Shown: piece by piece, positions 56,130 through 64,000 of the stretch | Layout of the letters: every line of letters begins with the position of its first letter | Numbering within the stretch: the first letter of the stretch is position 1 | Origin: Agaribacterium sp. ZY112 | GTDB lineage: Bacteria > Pseudomonadota > Gammaproteobacteria > Pseudomonadales > Cellvibrionaceae | Direction: 5' to 3' | DNA length: 64,000 bases | NCBI RefSeq assembly: GCF_041346925.1 | Contig: NZ_CP166840.1 | Span: 682,001-746,000 of the forward strand | The notes under the pieces: model-generated | Database searches by the model: none | What the model saw: the letters and a program-made list of their open reading frames with translations, nothing else | Told to the model about the DNA's origin: nothing | Position numbers and translations under genes: made by a program

Positions 56130-57052
56130 GCACTTTTATAAACGTGGCTTGTCATTGATCCCTGTCCACCTTTTTCTTTTAAATTTTCCACAATCATTCG
56201 TGGCGCCTTCCAGCGATCAGTCGCCCAATCTGGCGCTAACAGGTTTGGCCTGCGGGCATAAGCTGAAATCCTGTGAAAGACAACATCGGCAGGGGTAAGC
56301 CGAATCAACTCTGCCGCAGAGGCGACATAACCTTCAACATGCATGGTACCTAGGCGATGATTGCGCCAACTGCGTGCCATAGCACTACCTTCAACAATCA
56401 ATAAAGGATGCAGTTTAATCCCCTGTGTACCAAGTGAAACGACTCTATCTAATGTTTCTAATGCGTGCGCATGGGTTTCGCGTGGCAAGCCCAAAATCAA
56501 ATGAGTACAAACCTTAATGCCGTGCAACTGAGCCCGGCGCAACGCATCTTCATAAGCACTAAATTCATGGCCGCGGTTAATGCGCTTTAAGGTGTCGTTA
56601 TGAGCCGTTTGCAAGCCTAATTCCAACCAAACTTCTTGCCCTTGATCTTGGTATTCTTGCAATAGCGCCAACACTTCATCGGGCACGCAATCTGGTCTTG
56701 TACCCACACACAAACCCACAACCTGCTTATCTGCTAGCGCTTCGTTATACAACGCTCGCAGCTGCTCTACTTCGGCATAAGTATTGGTGTAAGACTGAAA
56801 ATACGCCAGGTAGGCTGGAGCCTTCTGATTCAACTCTTGTTCACGCTCATTGAGCTGCTCAGAAATAGTGCGCTCCTGCGCCTGCTCGTCGGCAAACGAT
56901 GAGACATTACAAAAAGTACAACCACCGCGCCCAAGGGTTCCATCACGGTTTGGGCAGTTAAAACTGCCATGTAAGGCGAGCTTACGCACTTTGTGACCAA
57001 AGCGGTTTTTAAGGTAGTGGCTAAAGGTGTGGTAATACAGGTCTGATTGCAT
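56126..57052 (-). CDS. Radical SAM protein, YhcC/TIGR01212 family
   Basis: 308 residues. The iron-sulfur cluster motif is the family's own variant, with cysteines in NCPNRDGTLGRGGCTFCNVS. Further motifs are FQSYTNTYAEVEQLRALY, GLCVGTRPDCVPDEVL, and LGLQTAHNDTLKRINRGHEF. Relatives lie near the Elp3/oxygen-independent enzymes, and the substrate is unknown. A tRNA-related role has been suggested for the group but cannot be read here. Start at 57052 matches the family (MQSDLYYHTFSHYLKNRFGH). Confidence 0.92.
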   Translation of the reverse strand: MQSDLYYHTFSHYLKNRFGHKVRKLALHGSFNCPNRDGTLGRGGCTFCNVSSFADEQAQERTISEQLNEREQELNQKAPAYLAYFQSYTNTYAEVEQLRALYNEALADKQVVGLCVGTRPDCVPDEVLALLQEYQDQGQEVWLELGLQTAHNDTLKRINRGHEFSAYEDALRRAQLHGIKVCTHLILGLPRETHAHALETLDRVVSLGTQGIKLHPLLIVEGSAMARSWRNHRLGTMHVEGYVASAAELIRLTPADVVFHRISAYARRPNLLAPDWATDRWKAPRMIVENLKEKGGQGSMTSHVYKSA

Positions 57053-57203
57053 TCAGGCATTATCAAGCAGGCTGCCAGCATTAACCTTGTGCAGTATCAA
57101 ATGCCTAAGCACAAGCACAGGTAAAACTTATCGCCTCAAAAGCTCAATTCACCTATGCTAGGCAAAGGTATATAACCGCAAGAAATTAAAACAAGGGACT
57201 GTA

Positions 57204-57776
57204 ATGACAATAAACAAGCTAGCAACCTGCTTACTACTGAGCGGCCTTAGCCTGCCGACGTACGCAGAAATTGATAGAGCCTGGCTAGAGCTGGGCATGG
57301 GGACTTTAGGGCCAAGCGGAAAAATCAAGATCGCCAATAATAACTGGGGCTGGAGCATAGGCTTGACTAAATATAAAGATGAAATTGGTGGTTACCTGCA
57401 CAGCACGGAGTATTATGACAGCGACACTTTAGAAAGCTTTGAGCCCAAAATGCATGTTGTGGATATCTCACGCACATGGGGTAAAGCTGGCCGTTTCGGC
57501 TATATTGATCTTAGCACCGGCTTAGCTTTTGCCAACGGTGTGCACTCCGAGAACTGCGATAAAAACCGAGAAAAAGAATATTCAGGCTTTTTCAGCCGTA
57601 CAACAGAAAAACTTTGCGACAAACAAGAAGGCAACAAAGTCGGCATACCCCTGTCTGCAACAGCCGCATTTGGTAAATACGGCGGCCTTGGTTTGCAGGC
57701 TAATGCCTTTGTCAGTGACGGCTATATAAAAGGCCAAGTGGCCCTGATCATAAGCCTCGGCGCCTTCACCAAGTAA
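57204..57776 (+). CDS. Secreted protein, possible small outer membrane protein
   Basis: 190 residues with a signal peptide ending at LPTYA. The mature part is rich in Gly and aromatic residues with alternating strands (WGWSIGLTKYKDEIGGYLHS, GRFGYIDLSTGLAFANG, GLGLQANAFVSDGYIKGQVA). Two cysteines (CDKNREKEYSGFFSRTTEKLC) may form a disulfide loop. It is convergent with the next gene, one base apart. Family not recognised. Confidence 0.75.
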   Translation: MTINKLATCLLLSGLSLPTYAEIDRAWLELGMGTLGPSGKIKIANNNWGWSIGLTKYKDEIGGYLHSTEYYDSDTLESFEPKMHVVDISRTWGKAGRFGYIDLSTGLAFANGVHSENCDKNREKEYSGFFSRTTEKLCDKQEGNKVGIPLSATAAFGKYGGLGLQANAFVSDGYIKGQVALIISLGAFTK

Positions 57777-57777
57777 G

Positions 57778-58224
57778 CTACTGCGGCCACTCAATAAACT
57801 TCTCACCGCCTTTGCGAATCGCTTTGCTTTTATTGGCGGAAGAGTCACCTGTATCGATAAATTCAAACACTTTGATATTGCCAGTACGGGCCGATACCTC
57901 ACAGGTCACATATACGTCCGCAGCGTTTTTACCAGAACCGAGGCTAGCCACCATAAACACTTTAAAGGCGTTTTCGAGTTCGTCGTAACGCGAGCTGTGC
58001 ATATCAACGTAGTGCTGAGTTAAATCACTCGCAAATTCGGAGCGCAATTCATCTTCACAAAGAAGACTTGCGTCAGTAAAGGTGTGGTTTTGATAGGCTA
58101 CTTTCTCTAGTGCCTGACGTTTTTCAAGCTCAATATTTACCATCACCGTAACCGTACTGGCCAATACAACCAATACGGCACCTGCAATTACAAAAATACT
58201 CTGCTGCCTACGGCTTAAATTCAT
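57778..58224 (-). CDS. Membrane-anchored protein of unknown function
   Basis: 148 residues. A single N-terminal membrane segment (FVIAGAVLVVLASTVTVMV, about 11-29) with a basic start MNLSRRQQ, so the rest faces the periplasm. The exported domain has two cysteines (LLCEDELRSEF and VYVTCEVSA) that could pair, and a Ser/Lys-rich end. It is divergent from the kinase gene. No family recognised. Confidence 0.72.
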   Translation of the reverse strand: MNLSRRQQSIFVIAGAVLVVLASTVTVMVNIELEKRQALEKVAYQNHTFTDASLLCEDELRSEFASDLTQHYVDMHSSRYDELENAFKVFMVASLGSGKNAADVYVTCEVSARTGNIKVFEFIDTGDSSANKSKAIRKGGEKFIEWPQ

Positions 58225-58410
58225 TTATTTTCCAGCCTTTTAGGCTGCTTGGCCACGACGGCACAAGCTTTACCTATCCCTATTAACTGTAGAAGTTAAT
58301 TACAGCCCTTATCAAGCACATAAAACAAAGCGTAAATACTAAGACTATTACGCCAAGCCCAATTGTGTATAGAATCCCCTGATAACTAACGATGTTTAAA
58401 GGTGGCAAGT

Positions 58411-59349
58411 ATGCTCGAATTTCAGCAACAGGATGCGTGTGAGGCTCAGCTCTATATAGAAGAGACCGATGCAACTCTGCCAGGTAAGCTCAACCCAAAT
58501 ACTCGTTATGCCTTTTTTAGCACCATCGCCAAAGGCGGCAAGTCGCTGATTAAAAGCTGTCGCGATCTACACCTGCGCCGCACGGTTTGCTACAAAACCC
58601 TAAGGCCGGAATTTATCGACAACGAGATCGAGAACAAGCGCCTGCTGCGTGAAGCGCGTATATCGGCCCTGCTTCAGCACCCCAATACCATTCCAACCTA
58701 CGAGCTCGGGCGCGACAGTCGCGGCAACCTTTATTTCACCATGAAGCTTGTGCACGGTTACACCTTGCGTGAGATTCTCAATTACCGCGATCGCTATGAT
58801 CTAAGCCAGTTAATGGACGTCATTATGCAAGTCGGCCGCGCGCTGGCCTATGCGCATTCGCGCGGCGTACTTCACCGCGATATCAAACCCGAAAATATCC
58901 TAGTTGGCCCCTACGGCGAAGTACTGGTACTCGACTGGGGCCTAGCCAAAGTCTGGTCCAAAGACAAAGAACAGCTCGAAGACGACACCGAGGTAGACGA
59001 GGTTGAAGCCGAACCGGGCATGACGGGCGAAGGTAAATTACAGGGTACAGTGATGTATATGTCACCCGAACAAATAGATAGAGACCCAAAGATCAGCTTC
59101 AACTCAGATATCTACAGTCTGGGCGCAATTATTTACGAATCTTTGACCGGTGTTACACCTTTTCAAGGCGATATTGTGCAAAGCTTGTTACAACAGATTC
59201 GCGATGACTTACCAACAGACCCAAGGACAGCGAATAAAACTCGAGTGCCCGATGCCTTAGCCGAATTGTGCATGCAGTGCCTACAAAAAGACGCCGCAAC
59301 CCGCCCTAATGCCAATGAACTAATTCAACGACTACAAAGTGGCTGGTAA
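58411..59349 (+). CDS. Hanks-type Ser/Thr protein kinase
   Basis: 312 residues from the ATG at 58411, which has AAAGGTGG upstream; a GTG three codons earlier is possible. Kinase landmarks: Lys in VCYKTLRPEF, catalytic loop HRDIKPEN, DWG in place of DFG (VLDWGLAKVW), APE-type MSPEQIDRDP, and DIYSLGAIIYESLTG. The Gly-rich loop is degenerate (IAKGGKSLIKSC). No membrane segment or sensor domain, so it is a soluble kinase. It is followed 47 bases later by a PP2C phosphatase, forming a writer and eraser pair. The target is unknown. The next gene is glnII. Confidence 0.92.
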   Translation: MLEFQQQDACEAQLYIEETDATLPGKLNPNTRYAFFSTIAKGGKSLIKSCRDLHLRRTVCYKTLRPEFIDNEIENKRLLREARISALLQHPNTIPTYELGRDSRGNLYFTMKLVHGYTLREILNYRDRYDLSQLMDVIMQVGRALAYAHSRGVLHRDIKPENILVGPYGEVLVLDWGLAKVWSKDKEQLEDDTEVDEVEAEPGMTGEGKLQGTVMYMSPEQIDRDPKISFNSDIYSLGAIIYESLTGVTPFQGDIVQSLLQQIRDDLPTDPRTANKTRVPDALAELCMQCLQKDAATRPNANELIQRLQSGW

Positions 59350-59396
59350 TAACACCAAACTAGCACCTTACCAACAGTAACTAATATCAACAGCCT

Positions 59397-60170
59397 ATGG
59401 CCCATATCGACTTTCAAACCCTTGCTCATCTCGACCACGAGCAACCCTCGGGCGAACTGCATTGGGAAAGCGCCAGTGACACCCATGTTGGCCGTGTGCG
59501 CCACATAAATGAAGATGCTTATTTTGATGCCAGCGAGCTGAATATCTGGGCAGTAGCGGATGGTATGGGCGGTATGGGCCGAGGTGACTATGCCAGCAAG
59601 GCCGTCATCAAAGCCCTAATGCACTTTGCTTGGCAAGGCGGTATTTGCGCCAGCCTGGCAAACCTCGAAGAAAAACTTATCGACGCCCACTACACCTGCC
59701 AAACGGCTTTTAGAAACAAAAAACCCGGTAGCACGGTCGCCGCCTTAATGACCAAAGATCACTACTGTTTCTTTCTGTGGGCTGGTGATAGTCGTATCTA
59801 CCGCCTGAGAGATGGTCTGCTTGAACAACTTACAAGAGACCACAGTCTAGCCCAGCAGAAAGTCGACCAAGGTTTACTCAGCCCAGAAGAAGCTGTCAAT
59901 CACCCCTCGGCTCACAAGCTGACTCGCGCCATAGGAGCCAACCGAGAATTGAAGCTCGACTTGGGCTTTAGTCCAACGCAAGCAGGGGATCGCTTCTTAG
60001 TTTGCAGCGATGGTTTATATAACCATGTCTCGGATGAAGAAATTCAAAGCTATTTAGGGCAGAATACGCCCGCGGCTACGCTAGGAGCAATGATAGATCG
60101 GGCTCTAGACTGCGGAGGGCGAGATAACATTACCGCCATTGTTGTAGAAGCATCTGAACCGACAAACTAA
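59397..60170 (+). CDS. PP2C-family Ser/Thr protein phosphatase
   Basis: 257 residues. The metal-dependent phosphatase motifs are all present: VRHINEDAYF, VADGMGGMGRGDYAS, LWAGDSRIYRLRDG, LVCSDGLYNHVSDEEI and CGGRDNITAIVVEA. It should reverse phosphorylation by the adjacent kinase. Such pairs accompany type VI secretion loci in many gammaproteobacteria, but no such genes are seen here. The glnII control region begins right after its stop. Confidence 0.93.
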   Translation: MAHIDFQTLAHLDHEQPSGELHWESASDTHVGRVRHINEDAYFDASELNIWAVADGMGGMGRGDYASKAVIKALMHFAWQGGICASLANLEEKLIDAHYTCQTAFRNKKPGSTVAALMTKDHYCFFLWAGDSRIYRLRDGLLEQLTRDHSLAQQKVDQGLLSPEEAVNHPSAHKLTRAIGANRELKLDLGFSPTQAGDRFLVCSDGLYNHVSDEEIQSYLGQNTPAATLGAMIDRALDCGGRDNITAIVVEASEPTN

Positions 60171-60184
60171 GCACAGGTCAAAAC

Positions 60185-60220
60185 TGGTGCACCATAAACA
60201 GAGAGGCACCAATATGGTGC
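60185..60220. promoter_or_regulatory. NtrC-type enhancer sites upstream of glnII
   Basis: GCACC-AATAT-GGTGC (60206-60220) fits the NtrC core GCACC-N5-GGTGC exactly. A second palindrome, TGGTGCACCA (60185-60194), lies two helical turns upstream. They are about 135 to 160 bases before the sigma-54 promoter, the normal enhancer position. Confidence 0.75.
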
Positions 60221-60352
60221 TTACCTAATATAAAAATCCTCTTTACTACGCGCAGAGCTCGGAAATACAAGCCTATAAGTAATAAGGTCAAGTCAGTATT
60301 TGTGCGCCTTAACAGGGCGTTTTAGATAGATTGAAAACTGTTTAAGGAAAGT

Positions 60353-60368
60353 TGGAACAGAACTTGCG
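60353..60368 (+). promoter_or_regulatory. Sigma-54 promoter of glnII
   Basis: TGGAACAGAACTTGCG. GG (60354-60355) and GC (60366-60367) are exactly 10 bases apart, one base off the consensus TGGCACR-N4-TTGCW in the -24 part. The start of transcription should be near 60379. Confidence 0.75.
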
Positions 60369-60442
60369 ATTAAGAATCCCATTAACGACCGGGCCAGAGC
60401 CTAGTCAATCATTCAAAACCCCTTATTGGAGTGAAACTCAAT

Positions 60443-61468
60443 ATGAAAAGTAAGTTGGAATACATCTGGCTTGACGGCTACCAGCCAACCCAAAGCATGC
60501 GTAGTAAAACTATGGTACGCAACAACTTCGGTGGCACTTTAGAAGAATGTCCTATGTGGTCTTTCGACGGTTCTTCTACCGAGCAAGCTGACGGTAACGA
60601 CTCTGACTGCCTGCTTAAGCCTGTAGCGATTATCCCTGATCCAGACCGTTCTAACGCTTACTTAGTAATGACTGAAGTTCTTAACGCTGACGGCACTCCT
60701 CACGTAAGTAACGGTCGTGCAACCATCGACGAAGCAGAAGACGATGACGATTTCTGGTTCGGTTTTGAAGCTGAATACTTCTTGTGGGATACCACTACTG
60801 ACCGCCCACCTGGTTTCCCTGCCGGTGGTTTCCCTGACCCACAAGGCCCTTACTACTGCTCAGTCGGTGCTAAAAACGCTTTCGGTCGTGAAATCATCGA
60901 AGAGCACATGGACCTTTGTCTTGAAGCGGGCCTTAACCTTGAAGGTATCAACGCTGAAGTTGCTGCTGGCCAGTGGGAATTCCAAATCTTCGCTAAAGGC
61001 GCCAAGCGCGCTGGTGACGAAATCTGGTTGGGCCGCTACTTGCTAGAGCGCACTGCTGAGAAATACGGTTACGCAATCGAGTGGCATCCGAAGCCTCTTG
61101 GTGATACTGACTGGAACGGTTCTGGTATGCACGCTAACTTCTCTAACGGCGCAATGCGTGACAACGGTGACGAGGCTGTATTCACCGCGATCTGTGAAGA
61201 GTTCGGTAAAAACATCGAACGTCACATCAGCGTTTATGGTGCAGACAACCACCAACGCTTGACTGGTAAGCACGAAACTCAAGCTATCGACGAATTCAGC
61301 TACGGCGTATCGGACCGCGGCGCATCTATCCGCATCCCTGTTGGCACTGTTGAAGATGGCTGGAAAGGTCGTCTTGAAGACCGTCGCCCTGCTTCTAACG
61401 CAGATCCATACAAGGTTGCTGCTGCAATCGTTAAAACAACTAACGAAGCTATGGCTAAATACAGCTAA
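60443..61468 (+). CDS. glnII: Glutamine synthetase type II (eukaryotic type)
   Basis: 341 residues, the short length typical of GSII and well below the 470 of GlnA. It joins ammonium and glutamate with ATP. Start MKSKLEYIWLDGYQPTQ, then MWSFDGSSTEQADG, FGFEAEYFLW, YYCSVGAKNAFGREI, GINAEVAAGQWEFQI and NGSGMHANFS, all GSII features. GSII lacks the Tyr adenylylation loop of GlnA, so control should be at transcription, which agrees with the sigma-54 and NtrC-type sites. A GTG four codons earlier is less likely. Spacing from GGAG to the ATG is long (12). Confidence 0.96.
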   Translation: MKSKLEYIWLDGYQPTQSMRSKTMVRNNFGGTLEECPMWSFDGSSTEQADGNDSDCLLKPVAIIPDPDRSNAYLVMTEVLNADGTPHVSNGRATIDEAEDDDDFWFGFEAEYFLWDTTTDRPPGFPAGGFPDPQGPYYCSVGAKNAFGREIIEEHMDLCLEAGLNLEGINAEVAAGQWEFQIFAKGAKRAGDEIWLGRYLLERTAEKYGYAIEWHPKPLGDTDWNGSGMHANFSNGAMRDNGDEAVFTAICEEFGKNIERHISVYGADNHQRLTGKHETQAIDEFSYGVSDRGASIRIPVGTVEDGWKGRLEDRRPASNADPYKVAAAIVKTTNEAMAKYS

Positions 61469-61490
61469 GCGACCTTTAGTAGTTTTATAA

Positions 61491-61517
61491 AAAGCCGAGC
61501 CTAAGCTCGGTTTTTTT
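61491..61517 (+). terminator. Terminator of glnII
   Basis: Stem CCGAGC / GCTCGG with a CTAA loop and seven T residues, 26 bases past the stop. Confidence 0.93.
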
Positions 61518-61619
61518 ATGTCTGTAATTCCTATATTTATACCATTGATCACCGTTCAGCGAAGAACCTAGCACTAGCATCCTGACGACCAACAATGACT
61601 TAGCCCCTCATCAAGAGCA

Positions 61620-61642
61620 TAAAAAAAGGCCAGACAGGCCCT
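61620..61642 (-). terminator. Terminator of thiI
   Basis: On the minus strand: AAGGGCC-loop-GGCCTT followed by a T-run. It lies about 40 bases past the thiI stop. Confidence 0.8.
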
Positions 61643-61682
61643 TTTGCTTTAACCATATAATCACAAGGATCAGAGTAAAACC

Positions 61683-63137
61683 TCACTCAGGTTTATAAAC
61701 ACTCACTTGGGTAAAGCCCTCTTCTTGCATGTGCACTGCATGCAACTGGCTCATCACCCCTTTGTCACAATAAAGTGCGTAGGCTTGACCTTTATCCAGC
61801 TCATGCATACGGCTATTTAAGCTGTAAAAAGGAATATGTAACTGCCTTTCGAGCCTAAGCGGTTTTCTATCCACCTCGTCAGGGTGGCGAATATCAATAA
61901 TAGTTAGACCACTATCGACATCACTGGACACCGCAACCGGCTCAACACCTACTGCAACATCACTCATCACCTCGTCGATACTCTGAGCTTTACTATCGGC
62001 AATCGCTTGCTCAAGCACTGAGGGGTCCAATAAAGCTTCCTCGGCAAGTAATTTGCCCATGTTCACACTTGATGAAGGCTTAACTGAAATCACACCACAG
62101 TACTCGGGAATCGCCGCGCTGAATTCTTCGGTACCAATTTTACGACTCAGGTTGATAATCTCGGGCTTATCCATACAAATCAACGGGCGCAAAATCAATT
62201 TCTCGCTGACTTTTTCAATTGCCGCCAGATTGTGCAGGGTTTGTGAGCTGACCTGAGAGATAGCCTCACCAGTGACAATAGCGTTAATTTTGGCTCTATC
62301 AGCCACTTGACTAGCGGCCCTATACATCATTCGCTTGAGCACCACACCCATATTGGAAGGGCCAACATGCTGAAGAATTTGCTCAACCACACCTTCAAAA
62401 GGCACGCTAATAAACTTCACTCGGTGAGAGGAACCAAACTTATTCCACAGATAGAAAGCAACTTCTTTAACGGCTAACTCGTGCTCGCGCCCGCCTAAGT
62501 TAAAAAAGCAAAAATGGGTTTTCATACCTCGGCGCATCAACATATAAGAGGCCACCGTCGAATCAAAGCCACCACTGACTAGCGATAATACATCTTCATC
62601 CTGAGTACCAAGCGGAAAACCGCCGAGGCCTTGTGTTCGCTCTTCAACCACATAAAGCACATCGTCTTTAATTTCTAGAGCCACGCTCACATCGGGATTT
62701 TTTAGCTTCACCCCAACTGCTTCGGTATTTTGATTAAGACCACCACCCACATAGCGCTCTATCTCTATAGAGTTCCATTCATGCTGGCCACTGCGTTTTA
62801 CACGCACACAAAAGGTCTTACCCTTGAGCCTGTCTTTCCAGAATTCAAGCGCAACCTGATAGATATCATCAAGGGTTTCAAATTTGTGAGCACTAACCCG
62901 CGTAAAGTGAGCAATACCCGGAGTAGATGCAAGCATCGCACTGAGCTCGGCATCGAGATGAGGCCCCTGCCCCTTGGCCCGAACGACTATCCTGTCCCAA
63001 TCTAAAATCACCGCAGTATTTTCATCGATACGGCGAGCCAATATACGTAGATTGTCAGTGAGCTTTTTACACCAGCGCTTACGCACAGGCTTACTCTTAA
63101 TCATAATCTCAGGAAAAAGGCGAACGATATATTGCAT
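61683..63137 (-). CDS. thiI: tRNA 4-thiouridine sulfurtransferase ThiI with rhodanese domain
   Basis: 484 residues, the long gammaproteobacterial form. It puts sulfur on U8 of tRNAs and delivers sulfur to thiamine thiazole. Order: N-terminal ferredoxin-like and THUMP domains (about 1-170), the PP-loop adenylation motif SLVSGGFDSTVASYML (about 185), and a C-terminal rhodanese domain (about 400-484) whose active-site Cys is in ALYCDKGVMS. Divergent from glnA across 342 bases. Confidence 0.96.
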   Translation of the reverse strand: MQYIVRLFPEIMIKSKPVRKRWCKKLTDNLRILARRIDENTAVILDWDRIVVRAKGQGPHLDAELSAMLASTPGIAHFTRVSAHKFETLDDIYQVALEFWKDRLKGKTFCVRVKRSGQHEWNSIEIERYVGGGLNQNTEAVGVKLKNPDVSVALEIKDDVLYVVEERTQGLGGFPLGTQDEDVLSLVSGGFDSTVASYMLMRRGMKTHFCFFNLGGREHELAVKEVAFYLWNKFGSSHRVKFISVPFEGVVEQILQHVGPSNMGVVLKRMMYRAASQVADRAKINAIVTGEAISQVSSQTLHNLAAIEKVSEKLILRPLICMDKPEIINLSRKIGTEEFSAAIPEYCGVISVKPSSSVNMGKLLAEEALLDPSVLEQAIADSKAQSIDEVMSDVAVGVEPVAVSSDVDSGLTIIDIRHPDEVDRKPLRLERQLHIPFYSLNSRMHELDKGQAYALYCDKGVMSQLHAVHMQEEGFTQVSVYKPE

Positions 63138-63479
63138 GATAATTAGGGCTATAGATAAATAGAAAAAGGGGCCGACAAGGAGCCAAGTCGAGGAGCGCTA
63201 TAGTACCGAACTTGAAGAACGATGCGTAGCGTGAATAACAGCCTACTAGTGCAAGTTCATGCAATATATGACGCAGCGATAATACAGCTAGCTACAAATT
63301 TCACAAAAGAGACAACTAGGAGCCCCTCAAGAAGCCCCTGTCACAACAACAAATAAGTGGCGACGGAAACGGTTAACAGCGCCCTATCTTTGTTTTAAGA
63401 TGCACGCTCCTTAGGAGGTGGCGACGGCCACGTTCCATTTAATTAATCTTGACTAGGCCATAGTCTGTAGGAATCTAAT
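63138..63479. promoter_or_regulatory. Divergent control region thiI / glnA
   Basis: 342 bases without a gene. The 10-mer GTGGCGACGG occurs twice (63357-63366 and 63418-63427), the second forming a hairpin GTGGC-GACG-GCCAC. AGCCCCT is also repeated at 63330-63349. I found no GG-N10-GC promoter or GCACC-N5-GGTGC palindrome here, in contrast to glnII. Confidence 0.45.
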
Positions 63480-64000
63480 ATGTCAGAGAAAACTCTGAAT
63501 TTGATCAAAGAGAGCGAAGCCCGCTGGGTTGACCTGCGCTTCACCGATACTAAAGGTAAAGAGCAACACGTAACCATCCCTGTTTCTGAAGTAGGCGAGA
63601 GCTTCTTCGAAGAAGGCAAAATGTTCGACGGCTCTTCAATTGCCGGCTGGAAAGGCATTAACGAATCAGACATGATTCTTATGCCAGACGACGAAGCGTC
63701 ATTGCTTGACCCTTTCAGTGATGAGCCTACTGTTATCGTTCGTTGTAACATCGTTGAGCCAACCACTGGCCAAGGTTACGAGCGTGACCCACGTTCAATC
63801 GCAGCTCGCGCTGAAGAGTACTTGAAGTCAACTGGTCTTGGCGACGCAGCTTACTTCGGTCCTGAACCTGAGTTCTTCGTATTTGACGACATCAAGTGGG
63901 GCTCAGACATGAGCGGCTGCTTCTACAAAATCTCTTCTGAAGAAGCTGCTTGGTCTTCAGAGCGTGCTTTCGACGACGGCAACATGGGTCACCGCCCAGG
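63480..64000 (+). CDS. glnA: Glutamine synthetase type I, N-terminal fragment
   Basis: 173 residues of a protein that runs off the right edge. It starts [20 protein letters not shown] with TAGGAA upstream. Visible GSI features are [14 protein letters not shown], the latch [17 protein letters not shown], and the metal ligand region [13 protein letters not shown]. This is the dodecameric enzyme normally controlled by adenylylation of a Tyr further on, outside the window. With glnII, the cell has two unrelated-length glutamine synthetases within 3 kb of each other. Confidence 0.97.
   Translation, partial: MSEKTLNLIKESEARWVDLRFTDTKGKEQHVTIPVSEVGESFFEEGKMFDGSSIAGWKGINESDMILMPDDEASLLDPFSDEPTVIVRCNIVEPTTGQGYERDPRSIAARAEEYLKSTGLGDAAYFGPEPEFFVFDDIKWGSDMSGCFYKISSEEAAWSSERAFDDGNMGHRP

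Noticed and set aside
58283-58474. Leftward reading frame with one hydrophobic segment, overlapping the kinase start
   Set aside because: No ribosome site or suitable start codon near the hydrophobic part, and it overlaps the well-supported kinase start.
63138-63479. Sigma-54 promoter for glnA
   Set aside because: I read the region for GG-N10-GC and for GCACC-N5-GGTGC and found neither.

Overview
The window looks like the chromosome of a marine gammaproteobacterium related to the Cellvibrionales or Pseudomonas side of the class. Supporting signs are a typA - thiI - glnA neighbourhood as in Pseudomonas (here split by extra genes), a SapC-family protein, a KtrAB potassium system, glucosylglycerate synthesis, a giant type I secreted adhesin and c-di-GMP enzymes. 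Base composition looks uniform. I see no phage, transposon, CRISPR array, rRNA or tRNA. This is inference from gene content, not a taxonomic test.

Layout. 1-12.7 kb: a 4108-residue secreted adhesin and the start of its ABC exporter. 13.0-17.2 kb: a zinc-type TonB receptor with a 20-copy His-Glu-Glu tract, the regulator Zur and an orphan acetaldehyde dehydrogenase. 17.5-19.9 kb: two unrecognised genes, the first with three internal repeats. 20-29 kb: pgm, a membrane protein, a porin / phosphate-binding-like / diguanylate cyclase trio, a SapC protein, a LysR regulator and a lipoprotein. 29-32.4 kb: two tandem alkaline phosphatases, one secreted and one lipoprotein. 32.7-41.4 kb: hemB, a DUF4136 lipoprotein, ktrAB, a polysaccharide deacetylase, gnd, a 700-bp stretch rich in inverted repeats, dps and a GST. 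41.5-49.8 kb: an S9 peptidase, then four genes for making and recycling glucosylglycerate and a REC-EAL response regulator. 50-53.5 kb: a DUF924 protein, a TetR/GST divergent pair around a perfect 34-bp palindrome, a periplasmic DNA ligase and a small outer membrane protein. 53.6-64 kb: typA, acylphosphatase, a 51-residue membrane peptide, a YhcC-type radical SAM protein, a Ser/Thr kinase and PP2C phosphatase pair, glnII, thiI and the start of glnA.

How it fits together. The clearest theme is nitrogen control. Both glnII and the glucosylglycerate operon have a GG-N10-GC sigma-54 promoter and a palindrome of the NtrC type (GCACC-N5-GGTGC). Glucosylglycerate is a nitrogen-free compatible solute, so the same signal that raises ammonium assimilation may also raise synthesis of a solute that spares glutamate. 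A second theme is metal and phosphate supply: Zur, its likely receptor target, paired alkaline phosphatases and a HemB of the non-zinc type. A third is surface life: the adhesin, its exporter, a diguanylate cyclase and an EAL protein.

Limits. All family names come from reading motifs in translated sequence. No database search, folding program or promoter scan was run.
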